Notes: a model not told the origin generated them from the sequence alone. DNA of 8,682 bases from JBEEJL01 sp049698095 (GCA_049698095.1 JBAVXA010000078.1:1-8682); one strand, 5' to 3'; counted from the stretch's first letter, positions 1-6,473 are shown. Translations and numbers: made by a program.

Positions 1-263
1 CGGTTTATTTTTTCATCACCGGCGCCATCTGGCAGAGTATTGCGCTGACTGCCTACGGCGTGTTTGTAATTGGTTTGGTGGACAACCTGCTGCGACCCAT
101 ACTGGTCGGCAAAGATACGCGCATGCCTGACTACATGGTAATGATCACGACACTCGGCGGGATGGCGGTGTTCGGGATCAACGGCTTCGTGCTCGGTCCC
201 ACCATAGCAGCGATGTTCATCGCCGTCTGGCACATTTACGGAGCCAATTCTACCAAGGCTTGA
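1..263 (+). CDS. AI-2E family transporter, C-terminal end (partial)
   Basis: This is the last 86 codons of a gene that starts before the window; the reading frame begins at base 3 and ends at TGA 261-263. The residues VDNLLRPILVGKDTRMPDY, then a glycine-rich span (TLGGMAVFGINGFVLGP) and a last hydrophobic segment ending AMFIAVW, are the typical C-terminal end of the AI-2E (formerly UPF0118, PerM/TqsA-like) permeases. These are multi-span inner-membrane proteins of about 340-370 residues; members have been linked to autoinducer-2 export or to Na+/H+ exchange, so the substrate cannot be told from this piece. The DNLLRP motif sits between the last membrane spans in this family. The gene converges on the Omp85 gene, with only 58 bases between the two stop codons. 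The family assignment is firm; the substrate is unknown. Confidence 0.9.
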   Translation, partial: VYFFITGAIWQSIALTAYGVFVIGLVDNLLRPILVGKDTRMPDYMVMITTLGGMAVFGINGFVLGPTIAAMFIAVWHIYGANSTKA

Positions 264-301
264 TAAAATCAGCTGGGACATCGACCTCCTCGCGCAGAAT
301 C

Positions 302-318
302 CGGGCAATCCTTGCCCG
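302..318. terminator. Possible shared terminator hairpin between convergent genes
   Basis: A perfect 7-bp stem (cgggcaa / ttgcccg) closed by a 3-base loop lies in the 58-base gap between the convergent AI-2E and Omp85 stop codons. Its position suits a bidirectional transcription end. Neither side has a clear T-tract, so it is at best a weak intrinsic terminator. Confidence 0.35.
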
Positions 319-321
319 CGC

Positions 322-2106
322 CTAAAAACTCCGCTTTGTCTCAATCAAAAATTGCACTTTCTTGATATCGCCGCGCGCATCCAGCGGGAACGCCAGATTC
401 AGGTGGGTCACGTTGCCGAGCCCGGAGCGGCTTTGCCCAATGCGCAAGCCAAAACCGATATCGCGCAGGACGCCGACCGAACGCGAGCCTAAAGAATTGT
501 CGCCCCAGGTGCGCCCCATATCGTAAAAAATGGCGCCGCCCACATGCACCAATCTGAATGGATACCAGTCAGAAAAGAAACGCTGTTCAGCCGTCAACAA
601 CCATCGGCCCGCCCCGGCCTGATAACGAAGGGGATAGCCGCGCAGTCCATTATCACCGCCCAACGTCAGCTGCTGGTCGAGATCGAGATGATGACTGACA
701 TCCGCCTGCAGGCTCAAAAAAGATAAACGGCGAGGCGAGTGGCGCCAATAGTACTGGCTTGAAAAAGTAAACATCGAATTCTGCAATTGCCCGCTCTCCA
801 CGCGGCCCGAAGCGCCGAGCTGCACCTCCAGAATCTCGTGTTCATTTGGTCTTTCGCCGCGGCTGAGTGAACCTGTCGCAATCAGGGCGGTACGATCTGC
901 GCCGTATGCTTTTGCTGCCAATCCTATCTGGAGGGCGCTGCGCCAGCCCAGGCTCAAGTCTTCCGTCCTCCCGATCTGGTCGAGGTTTTCCAGTTTGCGA
1001 AATTGATTTTCAATTAGCTCATAACCGACCCAGGGATAGACCAATTTGCGCGATGGCGGCGCATAGCCGGAAGCCAACGAGCTTTGCGATGATTCGAATT
1101 GCTTATCGCTGTAGGTGACGCCTGCCGTCCAACGCTTCACCCAATTATTCTCCAGCCCAGCGGACCATCCTTTATAGAAAGTTGCGCTGCGCTGGCTGAC
1201 GCTATACTCGTCAACGGCATTGCCAAGATCATATATCGGATTGATCCGGCGCTCATCCAACAGGCTGACTCCTGCGCTCCAGCGTGTATCCAGCGAATAA
1301 AAGGGATGCTCCACCGTCAAAGCCTTTTTATTGCCGTCGCTATTATTGCCGATTTGCGTCGAGAGAGCCCACCACGAACCAAATAACTGCGGGTCGCGAT
1401 AATCCAGCACGGTCGTTTTTCGGTCGACATTTGAATTGTAATCAAGCGAAAACTGCTTACCGTAACCAAACAAATTCGCTTCTTCGAGCTTGACACCGGA
1501 GGTATTCGCGCCACCAGTGCGACCGAAGGAAATGCCCGGCTGGAGCGTCCAGACATCGCGCGTAAAAACTTTTATGTCGACGCGACCGTCTCGGTAGGCA
1601 AACGGATAGATATGCGCGTCGACCACGTAGCGCCGCGTCCGCAGCAGACGCTCGGATTCTTCCAGCTTCTGGCGTGAATACGTTTCGCCGGTGTGAAACA
1701 ATAACTGATTCGAGATGGTGCTTTGCCGGGTCTGGATGTGCAAACGATTGGCGAGGCGAAACAGCGTTACGTCCTCGTCCGGCAATTCCGTCGCAAAAAT
1801 ATTCTGATTATCAAAAACAATTTCTCCGATCACTGCGCCGGCTAGCTCCAACACGTCATCGTCAGGAATATCCGGCGGGCGTTTGGCTTCTTCTTTGACA
1901 CTGCGAGCCTTTACACTCGGTAAAAAATCACCCGCCGACGCATTGCCGACGCAAAAAGGTGTGAACAGAATACTTGACGCAAACAACCATGCGGCAACAA
2001 GACGCAATGATCGAGCGGCGCCTATGGCGCCAGACCTTTTGCGTTTGGCATTACGGTGAATCTGTTGAGCCCCCCATCGGTTAACCGGACAATGCATGAT
2101 TATCAT
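322..2106 (-). CDS. Omp85/BamA-TamA family outer-membrane protein, single POTRA-like domain
   Basis: A 594-residue outer-membrane beta-barrel protein of the Omp85 (bacterial surface antigen, D15) superfamily. Visible parts: a long basic N-terminus, a signal-peptide core at about residues 34-50 and a likely signal peptidase I site after Ala58 (ASA|GD). An acidic linker follows, then one POTRA-like region at about 92-188, with the family-style pattern GETYSRQKLEESERLLRTRRY and ending TRDVWTL. The rest is a barrel of alternating hydrophobic strands. LRGYP at 488-492 matches the conserved (V/L)RGY/F loop-6 motif of Omp85 proteins, and the chain ends in Phe after an alternating strand, as a beta-signal for the BAM complex does. 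BamA has five POTRA domains and TamA three, so this is neither; FhaC-type transporters have two. The cargo is unknown. The start ATG at 2106 has no good Shine-Dalgarno sequence, and Met4 is an alternative. It stands alone, without fatty-acid or lipid-A genes around it. Confidence 0.85.
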   Translation of the reverse strand: MIIMHCPVNRWGAQQIHRNAKRKRSGAIGAARSLRLVAAWLFASSILFTPFCVGNASAGDFLPSVKARSVKEEAKRPPDIPDDDVLELAGAVIGEIVFDNQNIFATELPDEDVTLFRLANRLHIQTRQSTISNQLLFHTGETYSRQKLEESERLLRTRRYVVDAHIYPFAYRDGRVDIKVFTRDVWTLQPGISFGRTGGANTSGVKLEEANLFGYGKQFSLDYNSNVDRKTTVLDYRDPQLFGSWWALSTQIGNNSDGNKKALTVEHPFYSLDTRWSAGVSLLDERRINPIYDLGNAVDEYSVSQRSATFYKGWSAGLENNWVKRWTAGVTYSDKQFESSQSSLASGYAPPSRKLVYPWVGYELIENQFRKLENLDQIGRTEDLSLGWRSALQIGLAAKAYGADRTALIATGSLSRGERPNEHEILEVQLGASGRVESGQLQNSMFTFSSQYYWRHSPRRLSFLSLQADVSHHLDLDQQLTLGGDNGLRGYPLRYQAGAGRWLLTAEQRFFSDWYPFRLVHVGGAIFYDMGRTWGDNSLGSRSVGVLRDIGFGLRIGQSRSGLGNVTHLNLAFPLDARGDIKKVQFLIETKRSF

Positions 2107-2123
2107 AAATTTTTATTGGTGCA

Positions 2124-2167
2124 GATGATAAAAACTATAATATAAACAATTAGTTACCTTTATCATC
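2124..2167. repeat. 9-bp inverted repeat flanking the putative Omp85 -10 region
   Basis: GATGATAAA at 2124-2132 and its exact reverse complement TTTATCATC at 2159-2167 are separated by 26 bp, with arm centres 35 bp apart, about three and a third helical turns. A third partial copy, TTATCAT, lies at 2100-2106 and contains the Omp85 start codon on the other strand. The placement around the candidate -10/-35 elements is what an operator would show, but no regulator can be named. Confidence 0.4.
2137..2166 (-). promoter_or_regulatory. Candidate promoter of the Omp85 gene
   Basis: On the minus strand an ATGATA hexamer (2161-2166; four of six matches to TTGACA) is followed after 18 bp by TATTAT (2137-2142; five of six matches to TATAAT). 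Transcription would begin near 2130, giving a short leader of about 25 bases before the ATG at 2106. The stretch is strikingly AT-rich compared with its neighbours. It overlaps the inverted repeat described separately. Predicted by eye only. Confidence 0.35.
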
Positions 2168-2491
2168 CTAGATGTATTTCGGTTGCACGAAGGCCATCCA
2201 TTTCGGGACGAAAAACGGATCCAAGTCAATGCGGATTGACTCACAGGGCGTTGAAACCGGGGCTGCACGAAAAACATCGAGGCTAAGCGAACCTGCTGGA
2301 AGCATCCTCATCATTGCCGTGTTCTCTGCTCAGCGCATTTTGCCGACGATTAGGCTTTTTAGCAAAATCTCGAAGTCGCAACCAGTTTTAGTTCAGAATT
2401 TTTTGCCGCGTGCCGGCAAAGCCTGGCAGCCATTCCTTAAGGAAAATTAAGTCGGCCGCGCGGCCGGCCATAAAATAAGAAACCCGGAAAG

Positions 2492-2520
2492 TAATCCGCC
2501 GCATTCAAAGCCGCGGATTA
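2492..2520 (-). terminator. Likely terminator hairpin of the glycine-zipper lipoprotein gene
   Basis: An 11-bp stem with one mismatch (taatccgc pairing with gcggatta, then two more pairs) and a 7-base loop begins 38 bases after the stop codon of the minus-strand lipoprotein gene. On that strand the stem is followed by CTTTCCGGGTTTCTTATTTTAT, which is T-rich but not a clean run, so termination may be imperfect. Confidence 0.45.
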
Positions 2521-2558
2521 GCCCGTTATTTAGGCAACAACTCTGGGTAGCGAAGCGA

Positions 2559-3011
2559 CTAGTTCCGGTAAACCGTATTTTGCTGAATGCGAACTCGGTC
2601 GCCTACGCGCAAATCGCTAATACTGTTTTGCGTCACCGTTTGCATACCACCATTGTCCAGCCGCACACGAATCCGGAAGGCATCAACGGCCTGGTTCTGC
2701 TTGTCGTATTCACGTCCGATAACCGCGCCGCCGACTGCGCCCGCGACCGTTGCTGCCGTGTTGCCGGTGCCGCTACCTACCTGGTGCCCGGCAACACCGC
2801 CGAGCACGCCTCCGACTACCGTGCCGAGGCCGATACCGGTTCCTGCGATACCGTCGTTTGTTGTCGCCGTGGTACGGTCTATTGATTCAACCACGCCATA
2901 ATATGTGGGGGAAGAAGTAGATGTCGCGGGACGCGAATCGCTAGTTGCACAGCCGCTGATTATTGCTGAAATGGCAAAAAAGCCCAAAATTAATTTGTTT
3001 AATGATTTCAT
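2559..3011 (-). CDS. Glycine-zipper outer-membrane lipoprotein (17 kDa antigen/SlyB-like)
   Basis: A 150-residue lipoprotein. The N-terminus has a short basic start, a hydrophobic core and the lipobox ISGC, so Cys21 should be lipidated after signal peptidase II cleavage; the next residues (Ala, Thr) do not retain it in the inner membrane, so outer-membrane placement is expected. Residues 54-99 are a glycine zipper with repeated GxxxG spacing (GIGLGTVVGGVLGGVAGHQVG and GAVGGAVIG), the family's hairpin-like membrane segment. The tail (about 110-150) is a small beta-rich region with TVTQNSISDLRVGDRVRI, as in the betaproteobacterial members I recall. Such proteins are tied to envelope integrity, not to a known reaction. 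The start at 3011 is fixed by a strong AGGAGGT site 3 bases upstream. The gene lies 183 bases downstream of cbpM, with its own leader, so it is probably transcribed separately. Confidence 0.88.
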   Translation of the reverse strand: MKSLNKLILGFFAISAIISGCATSDSRPATSTSSPTYYGVVESIDRTTATTNDGIAGTGIGLGTVVGGVLGGVAGHQVGSGTGNTAATVAGAVGGAVIGREYDKQNQAVDAFRIRVRLDNGGMQTVTQNSISDLRVGDRVRIQQNTVYRN

Positions 3012-3194
3012 ATTACCTCCTGTAAAAGTCCAGACTACGGCTACAGGGTGGTTTGGTCGGTGCGCCAGCGCGCATAGCTGGAAAATTAACGAGAATTTAT
3101 TGGCAAACTGTTGCTGACGGGGCAGGCATTACGTGATCCTGCAAACCCGGTGCATATCAAAGCCTGCGGAAAGCTGAGCGTTATACCCGGACAT

Positions 3195-3524
3195 TTAACG
3201 GTGCGGGAATACCGACCGTTCTGCGCGCAGTTTCGATAGCTCTGCTTCGAGGCGTTCGATTTGCTGCAGCAATGAGAGGGTCAACGCGACCGCGTGAATA
3301 TCCAGCTCCATCTGATTTAGCAAACGGGTTGCCTTGCGCACCGTAATCACACAGTCCGCGCTGAACGACAAGGAACGCTCGGCAGAACGCAAAGGAATCA
3401 GCACGCCGGCTTCGACAAGATCGGTTATCTCGTTTTCACTTAACCCCGAAAGGCTCACCAGATCGGTTATTGAAATGACGTTCGATGGATCCAGCCAGAT
3501 TGACGCATCGGCTTCATTTTGCAT
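3195..3524 (-). CDS. cbpM: Chaperone modulatory protein CbpM
   Basis: A 109-residue protein that in E. coli binds the J domain of CbpA and inhibits both its co-chaperone and DNA-binding activities. The N-terminal half (about 16-65) has a MerR-like helix-turn-helix look: ISITDLVSLSGLSENEITDLVEAGVLIP, followed by the conserved F-S-x-D segment. The second half is an amphipathic helix ending in a short coiled coil (LLQQIERLEAELSKLRAE, about 85-102). The length suits the family (about 100 residues). The chosen ATG at 3524 has a GAGGAG site 7 bases upstream and sits inside the 3' end of cbpA, an 11-base overlap that points to translational coupling. An in-frame extension upstream to 3632 exists but would read back through cbpA in another frame and is not conserved in character. 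Function comes from the family and the neighbour; the assignment is firm. Confidence 0.88.
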   Translation of the reverse strand: MQNEADASIWLDPSNVISITDLVSLSGLSENEITDLVEAGVLIPLRSAERSLSFSADCVITVRKATRLLNQMELDIHAVALTLSLLQQIERLEAELSKLRAERSVFPHR

Positions 3525-4482
3525 CTTTGCTCTCCTCGATTGTGAAATGGCGGCGCGGGTCAAACTTCGACGCATCGGCCAATTGGCTAAACAAGGTTTT
3601 TTCGTGCTCACTAAGTGTTTGCGGGATGACAATTTTTACCACGGCAAACAGATCCCCCTCACCGCCGCCAGGCTTAGGCAGGCCGCGTTTACCGAGCCGC
3701 AGGAGCTGCCCGCTGGAAATTCCCGGCGAAACTTTGAGATTCACTGAACCAGCCAGGGTAGGTACTTCAACTGTCGTTCCTAATGCGGCTTCCCAGGGTG
3801 CCAACGGAAGATCAATGTAAAGGTTGTGACCGTCGACGCGGTAAAGCGGATGCGGATGCAACTTGATGGTCAAATACAAATCGCCGTCACGTCCGCCATT
3901 GTGTCCTTTGCCGCCTTGACCGCGAAGGCGCAGGCGCTGCCCATCCGTAGCGCCTTTTGGTATTTTTGCTTCAATATTGCGGGCTTCGCGGTGCATACGC
4001 GCTTGATCATCGTAAACCGGCACGCTCAGATTCAGCTTTACCAGCGTGCCTCGATAGGCTTCTTCGAGACTGATCTGTGCGGAAACCTCGAAATCCTCGC
4101 CGGCCATTGGATGTCGCTGTCCGCCGCCGGCTGTCCCGGCCCGATGCTGCGCAAACTGGGCGAATAAATCTGCCAGGTCAATGTCGTCGGATGAGGAGGC
4201 GCCGCTATTGAACTGGGTATTGAATTGCCTGCCCCAGTCCGGCGACGGTTCGAAATTCTCTCCCGCCCGATGGGTCCCCAACCGATTGTAGGCGGCGCGC
4301 TTTTCTGGGTCCTTCAGTGTTTGATAAGCTTCGGCGACCTCTTTGAATTTCTCCTCTCCTTTTTGATCCCTGGAAACGTCGGGATGATACTTGCGCGCAA
4401 GCTTGCGGTACGCCTTCTTGATGTCGTCCTCGCCGGCATTTCGCTCTACGCCAAGGATGGCGTAGTAGTCCTTATATTTCAT
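3514..4482 (-). CDS. cbpA: Curved DNA-binding protein CbpA, DnaJ-class co-chaperone
   Basis: A 322-residue type II (zinc-finger-free) J-domain protein; E. coli CbpA has 306 residues. The J domain spans about 1-70 (DYYAILGVERNAGEDDIKKA), with the essential HPD motif at 33-35 for stimulating DnaK ATPase. A linker with Gly and Ser (about 71-125) is followed by C-terminal domain I (about 131-208, with IPKGATDGQRLRLRGQG) and domain II (about 212-290, with LPLAPWEAALGTTVEVPTL). There are no CxxCxGxG zinc repeats, which separates it from DnaJ. The family helps DnaK fold proteins, binds curved DNA in the nucleoid and is usually induced in stationary phase. The ATG at 4482 has only a weak GAGA-like site. 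The stop overlaps the start of cbpM by 11 bases, so the two form an operon. No clear sigma-70 or heat-shock promoter stands out in the 309 bases upstream. Confidence 0.93.
   Translation of the reverse strand: MKYKDYYAILGVERNAGEDDIKKAYRKLARKYHPDVSRDQKGEEKFKEVAEAYQTLKDPEKRAAYNRLGTHRAGENFEPSPDWGRQFNTQFNSGASSSDDIDLADLFAQFAQHRAGTAGGGQRHPMAGEDFEVSAQISLEEAYRGTLVKLNLSVPVYDDQARMHREARNIEAKIPKGATDGQRLRLRGQGGKGHNGGRDGDLYLTIKLHPHPLYRVDGHNLYIDLPLAPWEAALGTTVEVPTLAGSVNLKVSPGISSGQLLRLGKRGLPKPGGGEGDLFAVVKIVIPQTLSEHEKTLFSQLADASKFDPRRHFTIEESKDAK
3532..3537 (-). promoter_or_regulatory. Ribosome binding site of cbpM inside cbpA
   Basis: GAGGAG on the minus strand lies 7 bases before the cbpM ATG and within the last codons of cbpA. 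It decides the cbpM start at 3524 against longer in-frame readings. Confidence 0.75.
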
Positions 4483-4791
4483 GGCCCTGGTCTCTCGAAA
4501 ACGGTTAAGGCGTCGCAGGTCTGCGCGAGCCAGAAAAATGCCGCGGAATCGGTTGGTCGTCCAGTCACGAGCACGATGGTCAATGTAAGGTTAGCATAAA
4601 AGCGGCGCCAGCCTATCGCGCTGCTGGCTTCGATACCTGAGCACTGCAAAGCTAAATTTCGATTTAATATGACATGAATCTGGCGAAGCTGAATCGATGC
4701 GGGAAACGCCGCCATCGCCCCACCCACGAATATCCGCGAACGAATGGAAGTGAGGACGACAGCAGACGATAATGCAATTGGTGACGAAAGT
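4483..4791. other. Gene-free gap of 309 bases between DUF883 gene and cbpA
   Basis: Frames here are open on the minus strand, but the open stretch only continues a wrong-frame reading of the DUF883 gene and has no protein character. A 6-bp stem (gccagc at 4607-4612, gctggc at 4623-4628) is followed on the minus strand by GCCGCTTTTATG; it could end DUF883 transcription but is weak. The gap should contain the cbpA promoter; I found no convincing -35/-10 pair. Confidence 0.5.
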
Positions 4792-5142
4792 TTAGCGCGA
4801 ACTGAATAGGCGGCCGAGTAAAAATCCTGCAGCGACCGCAATCCCAAGCGAGATCGCGGGGTTCGCGCGCGCATAACCGGCCGCATCCTGCAATAACCGG
4901 GTTTGCGCGTCTTTAATCTGCTCGCTTTTGGCTTCGAGCGCTTCTGCAGATCGTGCACCCGCGTCGGCGACATTATCGGTAATACGGTGTGCGCCTGACG
5001 CCATGCGGTCAATTGCCGGGCGCGCAGCGTCAGAAACCTTGTCGATCGCTTTATGCATTTCACTTCCCAATTGGTCAATATTCTTTTTTACCCCTGCCAT
5101 GCCAAATGCCGTACTCGGGATTAAATCTTTCGGCTCTTGCAT
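4792..5142 (-). CDS. DUF883 (ElaB/YqjD/YgaM-type) membrane-anchored protein
   Basis: A 116-residue protein with the DUF883 layout: a long, mostly helical, Ala-rich charged N-terminal part (about 15-85, likely amphipathic or coiled) and a single C-terminal membrane span (about 95-113). The family signature at the end is ARANPAISLGIAVAAGFLLG followed by RLFSSR, compare the usual YVRENPW...GxxxGxLLxRR. E. coli relatives (ElaB, YqjD) are C-tail-anchored inner-membrane proteins that are induced in stationary phase, and YqjD and ElaB associate with ribosomes. The ATG at 5142 has an AGGAG site about 8 bases upstream. The 25-residue micropeptide gene lies 121 bases upstream on the same strand and may share the transcript. 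The exact role is unknown; family membership is well supported. Confidence 0.85.
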   Translation of the reverse strand: MQEPKDLIPSTAFGMAGVKKNIDQLGSEMHKAIDKVSDAARPAIDRMASGAHRITDNVADAGARSAEALEAKSEQIKDAQTRLLQDAAGYARANPAISLGIAVAAGFLLGRLFSSR

Positions 5143-5263
5143 AATGAAGCTCCTGTCATAAAAATCGTTAAGAAATAGCCATCAGGATCATCAATCCTTT
5201 AAACGGAAAATCAGCCATGCGTGGCAAATCTGTTGTTTGCCGGCCTGGCGGACCTTTGTTTTT

Positions 5264-5341
5264 TCAATGAATAAAGAAGTAAATAATCACCAGGACTACT
5301 ACCGGGACGCCAAGCAACCAGCCAATCAAATATTTGCCCAT
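5264..5341 (-). CDS. 25-residue hydrophobic membrane micropeptide
   Basis: ATG at 5341 to TGA at 5264 encodes 25 residues that start MGKYLIGWLLGVP and end IIYFFIH. After the Lys at position 3 nearly everything is hydrophobic, enough for one membrane span (about residues 4-23) with a Gly-Val-Pro kink in the middle and a His at the C-terminus. A strong AAAGGAGA site stands 6 bases upstream, close to ideal. The chance of a clean start, strong site and an unbroken span with no polar residue after Lys3 until the His at the end is small, so I believe it is a gene although it is below normal length cut-offs. I have an impression that similar very short peptides occur near stress genes in beta- and gammaproteobacteria, but cannot verify it. 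It precedes the DUF883 gene on the same strand, 121 bases away. Function is unknown; a regulator of a membrane protein or a stress-membrane peptide is possible. A small toxin is less likely, since no antisense partner is evident. Confidence 0.7.
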   Translation of the reverse strand: MGKYLIGWLLGVPVVVLVIIYFFIH

Positions 5342-5771
5342 TTGAATTCTCCTTTGCAACGGTACAGCCTCGAAAATAAATGTCCGCAAATCCCCAGAAC
5401 TAAAATGGGAATGCAAGACCCCACGATAAATCATGCGGCTCGATAATGCGTAAATTAAAATACTTCGTCGGTTCGTTAACGCACATTAGCCCGATATTGA
5501 CGCGGATCATTTGCAGAATTATCCATGCTTTTCAAGAAAGAAAAATGGCCATGGCGGAGTCGCTGTTGAGATATTGCAACGCGAAATGTTTTGGTGCGAG
5601 ATGCCTACTTTTATCAAACTGGAAAACGCTGAAAATATTTTTGCGCAGAAACTGTTTAGCGCGATACCTGTATCGGCGTGCGCAATTTGAAACGAGGTCT
5701 TGTTAGGCGATCAGTGAATTAAGCGCTGGCGAGTGCATCAACTGGCGCAGACAGGCAACTGCAACAAATGA
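5342..5771. other. Gap of 430 bases upstream of the micropeptide
   Basis: Apart from the micropeptide's ribosome binding site at the left end, I see no gene on either strand. The open frame at 5446-5706 (+) lacks a ribosome binding site and looks random. The stretch is AT-richer than its surroundings. It contains a compact hairpin at 5659-5679 (cgatac/gtatcg with a 2-base loop, extended by three pairs past a bulged G), itself enclosed by ttgcgc (5641-5646) and gcgcaa (5680-5685). This could be the end of the DUF1772-like transcript or part of an unlisted RNA. The micropeptide promoter must lie here, but no pair of boxes is convincing. Confidence 0.45.
5348..5355 (-). promoter_or_regulatory. 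Strong ribosome binding site of the micropeptide
   Basis: AAAGGAGA on the minus strand ends 6 bases before the ATG at 5341. It is the main reason for calling the 25-codon frame a gene. Confidence 0.7.
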
Positions 5772-6332
5772 CTATGCGTCCTGATTGCGACTCGACGAAC
5801 TCTCTGCGTCGAGTGCTAACGACAGGATCAGCAACCCGACCGCGGCTAACTGAAGAGCGAAACGAATGGCATGGCCCGTTTCCCAGTTTGAACGAAGAGC
5901 TGTCCAATCGGGCGGTATGCCGGGAAGCATTGCGCTTAGGAAGCCAGCATTGGCGGGAGCGACCAGCCAGAAGAAAACGACCGGAAACGCCAGCAAAAGC
6001 GCGAACAGCGCTAGCAGACTAAGCCACAGATTTCGATGACTCCTGCGCAGGAAGAACGCGAGAAGGCCGGTTGCAAGGATTGCGGATGGCTCAAGCACTC
6101 CACCAATATTTGGCGGACCCCACTGAACGTACAGTGATTTCTGCAGTGTGATGTAAAGCGTTGCGTCGTACTGCATTTTCGCGGGTAGCTCGAGAACGTG
6201 AGCAAACGCAAGCCCCGAAAGCAACGCGACCAGTAACGTGGTGAAGAGGCGGAACAGCTTGAGCGGCACGCTATTTTTCCGCACAAATTCCACGGTAGGG
6301 CGAAAAGTAGCTTCGTCGTTCGCTGGACCCAT
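5772..6332 (-). CDS. Four-span membrane protein, DUF1772/anthrone-oxygenase-like
   Basis: A 186-residue inner-membrane protein with four predicted spans at about 27-46, 75-96, 103-124 and 154-174. After the first span comes HVLELPAKMQYDATLY, and between spans three and four comes PPDWTALRSNWETGHAIRF. The arrangement, with a conserved His after span 1 and an R-x-x-W-x-x-x-H pattern before span 4, resembles DUF1772 proteins (related to fungal anthrone oxygenase), whose bacterial function is unknown. The ATG at 6332 has a GAAGAG site 7 bases upstream. The C-terminus is a short Ser-rich polar tail. It follows the 69-residue membrane protein after 141 bases on the same strand and may be read with it or alone. 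The membrane topology is clear; the family name is a reasoned guess, so no enzyme activity is claimed. Confidence 0.6.
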   Translation of the reverse strand: MGPANDEATFRPTVEFVRKNSVPLKLFRLFTTLLVALLSGLAFAHVLELPAKMQYDATLYITLQKSLYVQWGPPNIGGVLEPSAILATGLLAFFLRRSHRNLWLSLLALFALLLAFPVVFFWLVAPANAGFLSAMLPGIPPDWTALRSNWETGHAIRFALQLAAVGLLILSLALDAESSSSRNQDA

Positions 6333-6473
6333 TTTACGACTCTTCTATATTGCGACGCCGAATACAATGTTCGTTCGTCTGGCTGATTTCATGTATCGCT
6401 CGCTCCCGGCAGCAGTTGAACTTCCTCGGTGGCCGAATTCCAACGAGCGAAACCGCCAAGTTTCTGCAACTGG

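Larger units (their letters stand above)
2107..2558. other. Gene-free gap of 452 bases with a cluster of dyads
   Basis: No convincing gene is visible. The open frame at 2172-2450 has no ribosome binding site and no recognisable protein pattern. The Omp85 side (2107-2170) carries the AT-rich promoter and inverted repeat. The other end (2402-2520) holds four separate dyads: a 7-bp stem with a 5-base loop (2402-2420), the palindrome ttccttaaggaa (2433-2444), the 14-bp palindrome cggccgcgcggccg (2453-2466), and an 11-bp imperfect hairpin (2492-2520). The last is listed separately as a terminator. The middle part (about 2170-2400) shows nothing I recognise. Confidence 0.6.

Noticed and set aside
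2172..2450. 92-codon plus-strand frame in the Omp85 upstream gap
   Set aside because: No ribosome binding site, no recognisable pattern and composition typical of chance reading.
3525..3632. N-terminal extension of cbpM by 36 codons
   Set aside because: It would overlap the end of cbpA, is Arg/Ser-rich as wrong-frame readings are, and the start at 3524 has a proper ribosome binding site.
4479..5078. 199-codon open frame on the minus strand across the DUF883 gene and the gap to cbpA
   Set aside because: Half of it is a wrong-frame reading of the well-supported DUF883 gene, and the remainder has no protein character or ribosome binding site.
5401..5487. 28-codon minus-strand frame upstream of the micropeptide
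   Set aside because: No ribosome binding site and a mixed polar sequence without features, unlike the micropeptide at 5264-5341.
5446..5706. 86-codon plus-strand frame in the gap before the micropeptide
   Set aside because: No ribosome binding site, Cys/Arg/Leu-rich random-looking product, opposite strand to all neighbours.
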